Assembly (NCBI GenBank): GCA_020636905.1
Contig: JACJWX010000006.1
Span: 1 to 64,000, forward strand
Length of the DNA stretch: 64,000 bases
Source: Actinomycetota bacterium
Lineage (GTDB): Bacteria > Actinomycetota > Thermoleophilia > Miltoncostaeales > Miltoncostaeaceae
Direction of reading: 5' to 3'
The position numbers and the translations under genes were made by a program. Shown one piece after another: positions 24,826 to 33,226 of the stretch (its first letter is position 1; every line of letters starts with the position of its first letter). The notes below the pieces were generated by a model. It was not told the DNA's origin. It saw nothing but the letters and a program-made list of their open reading frames with translations, and did not search any database.

Positions 24826-26217
24826 GCCGGCGGCTTCCGATGCCCGGGCGGGGGACGCGACCGACCCCGAAGCGGGCACGCGGTCCGCTTCGAACACCCA
24901 CTCACCCGCCAGATCGACGATGCCGATCCCGGCGCCGGACGCGAACACGGTGAGCTGCAGCCAGCGGTCGAGCCAGTCGTAGACGTCGCGCTCGTCGTGC
25001 GAGGTCGCCGCGACGGTGATGTCGAAGACGCCCTCGTGCAGGTGCAGGCTGGGCACGCGCAGCCGCACCGTCCCCGAGCTGACCGTGCCCTCCACCACGA
25101 AACGATCGCGTGTGGTGTTGATCCCGTAGATGATCTGGCCGTCTTCGGCGTTGAACTGGACGCCGACGTTCGGGAACTCCATGGGGTGCTCGCACACGAA
25201 TCCGACCTCGAACGTCAGCTCCTGCCCGGACTGTACCCGCGTGACGTCCCGGCCCTCGCCGTCGACCATCCGGACGTGGGTGATGCGAGCCTCCCCGGTG
25301 CCCCAGCGGTTGGTCGCAGCGTCGTCCTCAGCGGCGGCGCCCTCCGGCACCGCACCCGCGTCGAGGGATCCGGACGCCCCCTCCATCTGGAGCGCCGCGG
25401 AGGGTCGTGCGTCGTGTTCGGCCAGGAGCTTGTGGTACCGGGCGAGGACGGTGTGCGACCCGCCATCGACGATCAGGCGACCGCCCTCGATCAGGAGCGC
25501 CCGGTCGCAGATCCGCTCGATCGCCTGGGCGTCGTGCGACACGAACACCAGCGTGCCGCCGTCGCGCTTGAACTCGAACATCCGGGCGGTGCACTTGCGC
25601 TGGAACGCCTCGTCGCCCACGGCGAACACCTCGTCCAGCAGCATGATGTCGGCCTTCACGTGGCTCGCCACCGCGAACGCCAGCCGCATCTGCATGCCGC
25701 TCGAGTACGTTCGCACGGGCGAATCGATGAAGTCGGCCACCTCGGCGAACTCGACGATGTCATCGAAACGACGGTCGATGTCCCGTTCGGAGAAGCCGAA
25801 GATGGCGGCGTTGAGGTAGACGTTCTCGCGCCCCGAGAAGTCGGGATGGAACCCGGCTCCCAGTTCCAGCATCGACGCGATCACGCCGCCCGCGGCGACC
25901 GTGCCCCGCGAGGGCGTCTCGATCCCGGCGATCAGCTTGAGCAGTGTGCTCTTGCCGGAGCCGTTGCGTCCGACGATCCCGATGGCCTCACCCGGCTCGA
26001 CGTGCGCCGTCACGTCGTGGAGGGCCCAGAAGTCGGTGAACCGCCCCCGCCGGCGTCGCATCGCCGCTTCCTTGAGCGTGTGATTCCGCTCGTCGACGAT
26101 GCGGTATCGGCGGGCGGCGTGATCGATGCGGATGGCACCCGCCGGCAGCTGGGACAAGGACGCGTTCCGAGGTCGAGAGACGATCGGCGCACACGGTACC
26201 AAGGGCCCGGGCGACAT
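24817..26217 (-). CDS. wzt: Polysaccharide ABC exporter ATPase with C-terminal carbohydrate-binding domain (Wzt-like)
   Basis: 466 residues. The ATPase domain spans ~20-260: Walker A GRNGSGKST, signature YSSGMQMRLAFA, Walker B ADIMLLDEVFAVGD and switch VSHDAQ. A polar linker (~265-305) is followed by a beta-rich Wzt C-terminal domain (~310-450), which in O-antigen exporters recognises the capped non-reducing end. It is divergent from the permease gene with 45 bases between the starts. ATG 26217 is the outermost ATG; TTG 26157 is possible but weaker. Confidence 0.92.
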   Translation of the reverse strand: MSPGPLVPCAPIVSRPRNASLSQLPAGAIRIDHAARRYRIVDERNHTLKEAAMRRRRGRFTDFWALHDVTAHVEPGEAIGIVGRNGSGKSTLLKLIAGIETPSRGTVAAGGVIASMLELGAGFHPDFSGRENVYLNAAIFGFSERDIDRRFDDIVEFAEVADFIDSPVRTYSSGMQMRLAFAVASHVKADIMLLDEVFAVGDEAFQRKCTARMFEFKRDGGTLVFVSHDAQAIERICDRALLIEGGRLIVDGGSHTVLARYHKLLAEHDARPSAALQMEGASGSLDAGAVPEGAAAEDDAATNRWGTGEARITHVRMVDGEGRDVTRVQSGQELTFEVGFVCEHPMEFPNVGVQFNAEDGQIIYGINTTRDRFVVEGTVSSGTVRLRVPSLHLHEGVFDITVAATSHDERDVYDWLDRWLQLTVFASGAGIGIVDLAGEWVFEADRVPASGSVASPARASEAAGSA

Positions 26218-26247
26218 CCGTGGGATCGCGTCGGGTGCGGCTCCGAC

Positions 26248-26253
26248 TACACT
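26248..26253 (+). promoter_or_regulatory. -10 hexamer (TACACT) before wzm
   Basis: TACACT ends nine bases before the ATG at 26263 and no ribosome-binding site lies between, the same layout as other genes in this window. The 45-base divergent spacer must also serve the wzt promoter on the other strand, so expression of the exporter halves is probably linked. Confidence 0.45.
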
Positions 26254-26262
26254 CCCGCTCCG

Positions 26263-27054
26263 ATGAGGCATCTCGGCGACTACCGGCGCTACGCACCCCT
26301 CTTCCGCAATCTCGTCCGCCGCGAGGTCCGCCAGAAATACAAGGGCTCGCTGTTCGGGTTGCTCTGGACGCTGGCCAACCCCGCCCTGATGGTGGGCACC
26401 TACTACGTGGTGTTCACGTTCCTGTTCGACGCGCCGGTGAAGCCGTACGCGATCTTCCTGCTGACGGGGCTGTCGATCTGGTCGTTCTTCCTGGGCGGCG
26501 CCCAGCAGGCCGCATCGAGCCTGGTGGCCAACGCCAGCCTGGTGAAGAAGGTGCGGTTTCCGCGCGAGATCGTCCCCGCCGCGGCGGTGACGGCGAACGC
26601 GTTCACGGCCGCGGCGATGTTCGCGATCGCGCTGCCCCTCTGCCTGCTGTTCGCCTCCGGAAGCTTCATCACGCTGGTGGCGCTGCCCCCGTTCATCGTC
26701 TTCCTGGGGGTGTTCACCCTGGGGTTCGGGCTGATGCTGGCGGCGGTCAACGTCTACTTCCGCGACGTCGAGCACATCATCGCCGCCATCGCCACACCGT
26801 GGTTCTTCCTGACCCCGATCTTCTACACCTTCTCCGCACTGCCCACCGATCGGGCGCCGCAGTGGCTGCTGCACGTCCTCTACTACGGCAATCCCATCAC
26901 GCCGTACGTCTCGGCGATTCGCGAGATCGTGTTCGCGGGCGACTGGCCCGGGCTGGGCGACTGGGTCTACTGCGCGGCGGTCGCCGCCATCACGCTGGTC
27001 AGCGGGTTCGCCATCTTCCGTAGGCTGGAGGGCGACATGGCCGTGGAACTGTGA
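26263..27054 (+). CDS. wzm: Polysaccharide ABC exporter permease (Wzm-like)
   Basis: 263 residues, six hydrophobic segments. Family motifs: the amphipathic entry helix RREVRQKYKGSLFGLLWTL, the VKKVRFPREIVP cytoplasmic loop, and TPIFYTFSALP with YYGNPITPYVSAIRE near the C-terminus. Together with the divergent ATPase it should export a lipid-linked polysaccharide. The downstream GT4 gene begins with a GTG overlapping the stop. Confidence 0.93.
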   Translation: MRHLGDYRRYAPLFRNLVRREVRQKYKGSLFGLLWTLANPALMVGTYYVVFTFLFDAPVKPYAIFLLTGLSIWSFFLGGAQQAASSLVANASLVKKVRFPREIVPAAAVTANAFTAAAMFAIALPLCLLFASGSFITLVALPPFIVFLGVFTLGFGLMLAAVNVYFRDVEHIIAAIATPWFFLTPIFYTFSALPTDRAPQWLLHVLYYGNPITPYVSAIREIVFAGDWPGLGDWVYCAAVAAITLVSGFAIFRRLEGDMAVEL

Positions 27055-28163
27055 CCAGCGACGCGCTCACGCCGCTGCGGGTGGGGTTCGACATGAGCGC
27101 GGCCGTGGTGGGACGTCCGGGTGTTCAGCGCTACACGGCCGACGTCGCGCTCGCGCTGGCCGGTCTGCCCAGCATCGAGCTCACGCGACTCGGCGTGAAA
27201 CCGAGCGACCGACGGGCGCACGCTCGGAGATCACGCGCCCGCGAGCGGCTTCGCGCGCACACCCCCGGCCGGCTGGGCCGCGAGGCGGCCGCCGCGGACG
27301 TCGACGTCCTGCACTACCCGGCCGCGCTCACCCTGCCGCACGCCCGGATGCCGCTGGTGCTGACCGTGCACGACGTCCTGCCGTGGCGCCGTCCGGAGCT
27401 GTTCCGCGCCACCGAGGGGGCTCGCCGCCGGGCGGTGGTGTCCCACGTGGCGTCCGCGGCGAGCCGGGTGCTCGTGGGTTCCGAACACACCCGTGGAGAG
27501 GTCGTCGAACTGCTGGGGCTCGATCCGCGCCGCGTGATGGTTGCGCCGCTGGGTGTCGATCGCCGCTTCCGTCCCATCGAGCCCGATCCGGTGGCGCTGG
27601 CGCACCGCTTCGGGATTCCGCCCGATCCATTCGTGCTCTGGGTGGGCACGCTCGAACCGCGCAAGAACCTGCTGGTGTTGTTGCGCGCCTTCGGGCTGGT
27701 CCGCCGCCGCGCGCCGGAGTGCTCCCTCGTCATCGTGGGCAACGTGCCCGGCGACAACCGGGACGTCGAGCGTGAGATGGATCTGCTGGGCGCCCACATC
27801 ATCCGCCCGGGAATCGTCTCCGACGACGAACTCGTCCAGCTCTACTCATCCACCACGTGCTTCGTGTTCCCCTCGCTCTACGAAGGGTTCGGCCTGCCGC
27901 CCCTCGAAGCGATGGCATGCGGAGCGCCCGTCGTCTGCTCCAACCGGGCCAGCCTCCCGGAGGTGGTCGGCGACGCCGGCATCCTCGTCGATCCCACAGA
28001 TCCCGATGCGCTGGCCGACGCCATCGAGGAGGTCGTCCTGTCGCCGTCGACCGCGAACGACATGCGCGATCGCGGACTGGCGCGGGCCCGGGGGTTCACC
28101 TGGAAGCGGTGTGCCGAGCACGCGGTCGACGCGTATCGCGCCGCGCTCGAGGACCCCAGGTGA
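27051..28163 (+). CDS. GT4-type glycosyltransferase (mannosyltransferase-like)
   Basis: 370 residues. It resembles the mannosyl/rhamnosyltransferases often coded with ABC exporters: VQRYTADVA near the N-terminus, VLTVHDVLPWRRPE, VLWVGTLEPRKNL and SLYEGFGLPPLEAMACGAPVV. The last contains E-x7-E. GTG overlaps the wzm stop and the end overlaps rmlC. Confidence 0.92.
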   Translation: MTSDALTPLRVGFDMSAAVVGRPGVQRYTADVALALAGLPSIELTRLGVKPSDRRAHARRSRARERLRAHTPGRLGREAAAADVDVLHYPAALTLPHARMPLVLTVHDVLPWRRPELFRATEGARRRAVVSHVASAASRVLVGSEHTRGEVVELLGLDPRRVMVAPLGVDRRFRPIEPDPVALAHRFGIPPDPFVLWVGTLEPRKNLLVLLRAFGLVRRRAPECSLVIVGNVPGDNRDVEREMDLLGAHIIRPGIVSDDELVQLYSSTTCFVFPSLYEGFGLPPLEAMACGAPVVCSNRASLPEVVGDAGILVDPTDPDALADAIEEVVLSPSTANDMRDRGLARARGFTWKRCAEHAVDAYRAALEDPR

Positions 28164-28714
28164 CCATCACCCGTCTCGATCTGCCGGGGGCCGTCGTCTT
28201 CGAGCCCACCGTTCATCGCGACGAGCGCGGATTCTTCGTGGAAACCCTGCGCTCCGAATGGTTCGACGAGGTCGGCCACGTCGGTGAATGGGTCCAGGAC
28301 AACCACTCCCGATCCGCGAAGGGCGTCCTGCGCGGCCTCCACTACCAGACCCATCCCGGGCAGGTGAAGCTGGTGCGATGCGCCCGCGGGCGGATCCTCG
28401 ACGTCATCGTCGACATCCGCCGGGGATCTCCGACGTTCGGCCGCTGGGCGTCGGCGGTGCTCGACGACGTCGACCATCGCTCGATCCTCATCCCCATCGG
28501 CTTCGCCCACGGTTTCGTGGTGCTGAGCGACGTTGCGGACGTCGTCTATCGATGCTCGGCGTACTACGACCCCGCCACCGAGGCGGGGTTCCGATTCGAC
28601 GATCCGGAGGTCGGCGTCGAATGGCCCACCGACCTCGACCTGACGGTTTCGGATCGCGACCGTGTGGCACCCACGTTCGCCGCGGTCCGGGACGGACTGC
28701 CCTTCGTGTTCTGA
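28160..28714 (+). CDS. rfbC: dTDP-4-dehydrorhamnose 3,5-epimerase family protein
   Basis: 184-residue cupin. Family hallmarks: DERGFFVETLR, VQDNHSRS, the RGLHYQ histidine motif, VKLVRCARGRILDV, the IPIGFAHGFVVLS catalytic region and YRCSAYYDP. It epimerises dTDP-4-keto-6-deoxyglucose en route to dTDP-L-rhamnose. The companion rmlA and rmlB genes are not in the window; an RmlD-like reductase lies at 38.3 kb. GTG overlaps the previous stop. Confidence 0.93.
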   Translation: MTITRLDLPGAVVFEPTVHRDERGFFVETLRSEWFDEVGHVGEWVQDNHSRSAKGVLRGLHYQTHPGQVKLVRCARGRILDVIVDIRRGSPTFGRWASAVLDDVDHRSILIPIGFAHGFVVLSDVADVVYRCSAYYDPATEAGFRFDDPEVGVEWPTDLDLTVSDRDRVAPTFAAVRDGLPFVF

Positions 28715-28720
28715 GCCGTC

Positions 28721-28739
28721 CCGCGATCGTTGATCGCGG
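28721..28739. terminator. Perfect hairpin between convergent genes
   Basis: CCGCGATC (28721-28728) and GATCGCGG (28732-28739) form a perfect eight-base-pair stem with the loop GTT. It sits in the 33-base gap between rfbC and the convergent glycosyltransferase gene. The U-tract is poor on both strands, as is common in GC-rich genomes. Confidence 0.7.
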
Positions 28740-28747
28740 TTCCGATC

Positions 28748-29857
28748 TCACCCGCGTCGACGTTCCAGGGCCGCGCCGATCAGCTGCAGGTAGCGATCCG
28801 CGCAGGTCGACCATGAGTAGCGATCCGCGGCACGGACGGCGGCCGCGAACCCCAGTTTGGCACGTCGTGCCGCATCGGCAGTCAATGACGTGAGGGCCTC
28901 GGCGAGCGTCGCGGCCCCTCCCGCGAGGCTGAACGTGGCGGCCGCATCTCCCACGACTTCCACGTTCGGCGCATGGTCCGACACGAGCAGCGTGGCGCCG
29001 CCGGCCATGCCCTCGACGATGACCGGGTGTGTCCCTCCGACCTCGGTGGGGACGCACATCACCCCGCTCCGGTGGACCAGTTCGCCGTATCCGTCGCCGA
29101 AGACGTATCCGGTGAAACGCACGTCGTCGCCGGCCATGTCATGCAGGCGATCGACGTAGTCCTGCGCGTAGGGCGCGTCGCCCACGATCACGAGCGGCCA
29201 GTCGATCCCCGACGCACGATGGGCCTCGATGAGCAGATGGGCGTTGTTCTCGGGAACGAGCCGGCCCACGAACAGGACGAACCGTCCCGGCTCGACTCCG
29301 AGCCGTTCGCAGAACCCGTGGTCTCCCGGGTCGGGCAGGTCGGCGCCGTACGGGATCCAGGGGATGCGCACGCCGTACTTCGCCTCGAGCGTGTCCGCCA
29401 CGCTGCGGCTGTCGGTGATCGTCAGCGTCGACACCCTGCCGCTCATCCGTTCGCACCAGCGGATGTACGCGCGGGCGGCCGCGGGCCACTTCGCCCGCTC
29501 GGAATCGAGCCCGTCGATCTGGAACACGGTGGGAACCCCCGCCAGGCGTGCGAACGGGACGACCGGCGCGTTCCCCGAGATGAAGTAGAGCGCCACGTCG
29601 GGCCGGTTGCCGCGCACCATGTGGGCCGTGCACCGCGCCGTGTGCACCAGGGTGTCCAGGTACTTGTTCTGCACCGTCGGAATGTGGACCAGTCGTGCGC
29701 CGACGTGTGTCTCGCGCCGCTCGACCATGTGCGGGCGGCAGTAGACCGTGACCTCGTGGCCGCGCAGGGCGAACTCACGGGCGAGGTGCTCAACCGCCGT
29801 CTCGAAACCGCTGTACGCCGCAGGAATCCCGCGTGTGCCGAGCATCGCGATCTTCAT
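28748..29857 (-). CDS. GT4 glycosyltransferase with DUF1972-type N-terminus (rhamnosyltransferase-like)
   Basis: 369 residues. The N-terminus KIAMLGTRGIPAAYSGFET is the hallmark of DUF1972 transferases. The C-terminal domain has LFVGRLVPENNAHLLIEA and HPVIVEGMAGGATLLVSD, with the usual glutamates around PTEVGGTHPVIVE. The ATG at 29857 overlaps the stop of the upstream GT4 gene, in a four-gene minus-strand run from 33103 to 28748. Related enzymes transfer rhamnose or similar deoxysugars, which would suit the rfbC and rmd/gmd genes here. Confidence 0.9.
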   Translation of the reverse strand: MKIAMLGTRGIPAAYSGFETAVEHLAREFALRGHEVTVYCRPHMVERRETHVGARLVHIPTVQNKYLDTLVHTARCTAHMVRGNRPDVALYFISGNAPVVPFARLAGVPTVFQIDGLDSERAKWPAAARAYIRWCERMSGRVSTLTITDSRSVADTLEAKYGVRIPWIPYGADLPDPGDHGFCERLGVEPGRFVLFVGRLVPENNAHLLIEAHRASGIDWPLVIVGDAPYAQDYVDRLHDMAGDDVRFTGYVFGDGYGELVHRSGVMCVPTEVGGTHPVIVEGMAGGATLLVSDHAPNVEVVGDAAATFSLAGGAATLAEALTSLTADAARRAKLGFAAAVRAADRYSWSTCADRYLQLIGAALERRRG

Positions 29858-30921
29858 CGCCGTCCGACCTCGCGCAGCACCCGCCAGGCCGTCTCGCCCA
29901 TGTCCTGCAGCCGATAGCACCCCGCCCGAGCGGGCCCCGCGGCTCGGAGTCGGCCGGCCGTCGTCGGTTCCAGGGCCGCGCGGATGGCGTCGCCCAGCCC
30001 GGCCACGTCCGGGCGGGCCACGAGGGCGGCGTCGGCCACCACCTCGGGGAGTGCCCCTCGATCGCTCACGACGAGCGGACTTCCGCACGCGAGCGCCTCG
30101 AGCGCCGGCAGGCCGAACCCCTCGTGCAGGGAGGGGAACACCGTGACCGCGGCGGCGGCATAGAGGTCGGCCAGTTCCTCGTCGGTGACGTGTCCGAGCA
30201 ACCGGATCGACGGGTCGTCGCGCCATCCCGCGGGCGGCGTCCCCCGGCCGACCACCACGAGGGTGAGCGTCGTGTCCCGCAGGCCGGCGACCGCGGCACG
30301 CAGCGTGGCGAGGTTCTTGCGCGGGCCCAGATCACCGACCGCCAGGCAGTAGCGGCGCAGCCCGAACCGGTCGGCCACCCGGCGCTCGGCGTCCGCCGCG
30401 GGCTGGAAGATGCTCCGGGCCGCCGGACTCACCACGTGGACCCGCGACGCGGGCAGACCGAGGACGTCGCAGATCTCGCGGCGGGCCGTTTCCGAGAGGG
30501 CGAGCACCGCGGCCGCTCGCCGCGCCGCCGCCGGGACGAGCCGCCGCAGCATGACGCGGGCCCTCACCGGCAGCCACTCCGGGTTGGTCATGAACGTCAC
30601 GTCGTGGATCGCGAGCGCCACGGGGATCGTGAGCCGGGGCGGGGCGACGTAGGTGAACACCGCCGCGTCCGATTCGAGGGCGGCGAGCGCGGCCGGGGCG
30701 CTGCGAAGCAGGCGCGTGACACCTCCGGCGCTCACCGAGGCGTGGATCGCGGCGTCCGGCAGCAGTCGGCGTGCGTCGGCGTACGCGATGAGGGCGGCCA
30801 CCTGGTCGGCGCCGCCCGCGGTGGCGCAGAGCGCCTCGACCAGCTGGGCGGCGTATCGGGCGTTGCCGGCGTCCCCGGGTGTGGGCTGCCCGACCATGTG
30901 GGCGTCGACGGCAACCCTCAT
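29854..30921 (-). CDS. GT4-type glycosyltransferase
   Basis: 355 residues. Motifs: AIHDVTFMTNPEWL, CLAVGDLGPRKNLATLRAAV and SLHEGFGLPALEALACGSPLVV (with E-x7-E), close to mannosyltransferases of the MtfB/WbaZ kind. ATG 30921 opens MRVAVDAHMVGQP, a normal family start, and overlaps the upstream GT4 stop. Confidence 0.91.
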   Translation of the reverse strand: MRVAVDAHMVGQPTPGDAGNARYAAQLVEALCATAGGADQVAALIAYADARRLLPDAAIHASVSAGGVTRLLRSAPAALAALESDAAVFTYVAPPRLTIPVALAIHDVTFMTNPEWLPVRARVMLRRLVPAAARRAAAVLALSETARREICDVLGLPASRVHVVSPAARSIFQPAADAERRVADRFGLRRYCLAVGDLGPRKNLATLRAAVAGLRDTTLTLVVVGRGTPPAGWRDDPSIRLLGHVTDEELADLYAAAAVTVFPSLHEGFGLPALEALACGSPLVVSDRGALPEVVADAALVARPDVAGLGDAIRAALEPTTAGRLRAAGPARAGCYRLQDMGETAWRVLREVGRR

Positions 30922-31997
30922 GACACCGCGCGCCGGTAGGCCGCCACCGTGTCGGCCACGCATCGACTCCAGCTGAAGCGCGCCGCGTGCGTGCGCATGG
31001 CGGCGTCGAGCGCGGCCAGGCGCGTCCGGTCTCGAAGCGCCTCCCCGAGCGCATCGGCCAGCGCGTCCGGTCCCGGATGTTCGACCACGAGGGCGTCGGG
31101 CCCGCCGGCCTCGCGCAGCGCCGCGGTGTCGGCGATCAGGACGGCGCAGCCGGCGCCGGCCGCCTCGGCGATCGGCAGTCCGAACCCCTCGAAGGCGCTG
31201 TTGCTGACCGTCAACGCCGCCGAGCGGTAGAGCTCGTCGAGCCGTTCGTCGCTGACGTAGCCGACCACCTCGCATCCCTCGTGTGCGAGCTCGAGCACGC
31301 TCGCCTCGTCGGAGCCGCCGGATCCCACCACCACCAGCCGGCAGCGGTGCGGGTCTCCGGCCGCGCCATCCCAGTAGGTGCGGTGCGCGGCGATGAGTTC
31401 GGGGACCCGCTTGCGTGGTTCGAACTCACCCACGGTCAACACGATGTCCTGGCGCGGTTCACGTGCGGCGGCACGGGCGGGGATGCCGGTGTAGGTCACC
31501 TGCACCCGTGCCGGTGGGATCCCATAGCGATCCATGACGTCGGCGGCGGTGGCCGCCGAAACGGTCAGCACCTGGTCGGACCGGCGCGCCGACCAGCGCG
31601 TGAAGTGGCGGGCGAACAACCGGAAGGCCCGCGGGTACGCCTCCGGCAGCACCTCCCAGGAGAGATCGTGGATCGTCACCACCACCGGAACCGGCGCCGC
31701 AAGCGGAGCCCAGTTGAACGGCGCGTGGATGACATCCGCCCTGCGCGCGATGGCGATGATCGGCAGTGCGACGTGCGTCCACGCCAGGTCCAGCGTGAGG
31801 TTGCCGATGGTGGTGAGCACATTGTGGCGGGGAAACGCGGGTGGGCCCGACACCGCCAGGACCGTGATGCCCGGATCGTCCTCGAGTGCTGCCCGCAGCC
31901 CGCGGATGTGGCGTGCGCCGCCGGTCCGGCGCCGGGTCGCCATGCGCGCGTCGAACAGCACCCGCAGCGGCCGCGTCGCGCCATCGGCGTGCGTCAC
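30918..31997 (-). CDS. GT4-type glycosyltransferase
   Basis: 359 residues. LRVLFDARMATRRRTGGARHI at the N-terminus (read in parts), HDLSWEVLPEAYP, VLTVGEFEPRKRVPELIAAH and NSAFEGFGLPIAEAAGAG. GTG start at 31997 overlaps the upstream gene stop. Same architecture as its two minus-strand neighbours, so the run looks like serial duplication followed by divergence. Confidence 0.91.
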   Translation of the reverse strand: MTHADGATRPLRVLFDARMATRRRTGGARHIRGLRAALEDDPGITVLAVSGPPAFPRHNVLTTIGNLTLDLAWTHVALPIIAIARRADVIHAPFNWAPLAAPVPVVVTIHDLSWEVLPEAYPRAFRLFARHFTRWSARRSDQVLTVSAATAADVMDRYGIPPARVQVTYTGIPARAAAREPRQDIVLTVGEFEPRKRVPELIAAHRTYWDGAAGDPHRCRLVVVGSGGSDEASVLELAHEGCEVVGYVSDERLDELYRSAALTVSNSAFEGFGLPIAEAAGAGCAVLIADTAALREAGGPDALVVEHPGPDALADALGEALRDRTRLAALDAAMRTHAARFSWSRCVADTVAAYRRAVS

Positions 31998-33103
31998 ACG
32001 CGCATCGCTTCGTCGTAGACCTCGGCGGTGCGACGAGCGGTCTCCACCCAGCGGAATCGTTCCGAGCGGCGAAGTCCCATCGCCGCGATTCGTCCGCGCT
32101 CGGCCGGGTCGGTCGCCAGCCGCTCGATCGCGCGTGCCCAGGGAAGGGGATCCAGGCGAGGCAGCGCCGGCAGGTCGGGGCCGGTCACCTCGACGAGCCC
32201 GGGGGCGTCACTTCCGAGCACCGGAACACCCGCCGCCATGGCTTCCAGCGCGGGAAGGCCGAATCCTTCGATCAGCGACGGCACGATGAGCGCCAGGGCG
32301 GCGGCGCGAAGCCGGTTCAGTTCGGCTTCCGAGACGTACCCCAGCAGGTCGACCCGATCGCTGACTCCGTGGGCCTGTACGAGTCGCTGCAGCCGCGCCG
32401 CGCGACGACGCGACCATGGTCCCGCCAGCTTGAGTCGGACGTTCGGCAGCCGTACGTGGGCGATCGCCTCGATCGCCAGCTCCACGTTCTTGTGCGGTTC
32501 CAGGCTCTGCGTGTAGAGGACGTAGGAGCCGGACTCGGGATCGTCCGTCCCCGCGACCGCCGGGATGATGCCCTCGGGTACGCCATGCGGGACGACGCGG
32601 ATGCGCTCGCTCGGGATGCCGGCCAGCGAGGCGAGGTCTGACGCCGTCGAGGTCGACGGGGTGATGACCAGCCGGGCACGCTTCAGGCGTGCGAGGTACG
32701 TCTGGTACTCGCGCCGATGCCCCAACTGCGCGCCACGCAGGTACATGTCCGGAAACCGAAGCGGGATCAGGTCGTGACACGTGGCCACCAGCGCGGGTCC
32801 GGAGGGCACGAGCGTGGTCTGCGTGGCGTGGACGAGGCGGGGGCGCAGCTCGGCGATGCGCTTCTCGCCCCGACGGCGGGTGCGGGGATCCGGGTACCAC
32901 CGGAATCCCCATTCGGTCATGTGGATCGGGTACTGGACGAAGAGCTCCGACGCCGGACAGTCGTCGCGCACCAGCAGGCTCGGACGCTGCTCGGCCTCGA
33001 GCTGGCGGAATCCGTCGATCAGCCCTCGGACGTAGGTGCCGATCCCGCGGCGCGAATGCGGTCCACCAAGAGGAGTGGCATCGAGCAGCACGCGAGGAGG
33101 CAT
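31994..33103 (-). CDS. GT4-type glycosyltransferase
   Basis: 369 residues, first gene of the minus-strand run. ATG 33103 gives MPPRVLLDATPLGG with RRGIGTYVRGL following, a standard GT4 opening. Also CHDLIPLRFP, LYTQSLEPHKNVELAIEAI and SLIEGFGLPALEAMAAGVPVL. A longer frame to 33205 is low complexity and not needed. The 123-base gap to the kinase stop holds its promoter; no clear element seen. Confidence 0.91.
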   Translation of the reverse strand: MPPRVLLDATPLGGPHSRRGIGTYVRGLIDGFRQLEAEQRPSLLVRDDCPASELFVQYPIHMTEWGFRWYPDPRTRRRGEKRIAELRPRLVHATQTTLVPSGPALVATCHDLIPLRFPDMYLRGAQLGHRREYQTYLARLKRARLVITPSTSTASDLASLAGIPSERIRVVPHGVPEGIIPAVAGTDDPESGSYVLYTQSLEPHKNVELAIEAIAHVRLPNVRLKLAGPWSRRRAARLQRLVQAHGVSDRVDLLGYVSEAELNRLRAAALALIVPSLIEGFGLPALEAMAAGVPVLGSDAPGLVEVTGPDLPALPRLDPLPWARAIERLATDPAERGRIAAMGLRRSERFRWVETARRTAEVYDEAMRV

Positions 33104-33226
33104 GCGCGAACCGTATCCGACAGGTGCCCACCCCGGAATCCCGTCACGACACGGATTCTCGGCAACCGGGCGTGGACGGCGCCTCCGTGCCGGGCCCGCG
33201 CACACTCCGGAGCGGACGCCGTCCGT

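Noticed and set aside
24997..26262. Plus-strand open frame before wzm
   Set aside because: Antisense to wzt; the Wzm homology begins at ATG 26263 with the typical YRRYAPLFRNLVRREVRQ entry helix.
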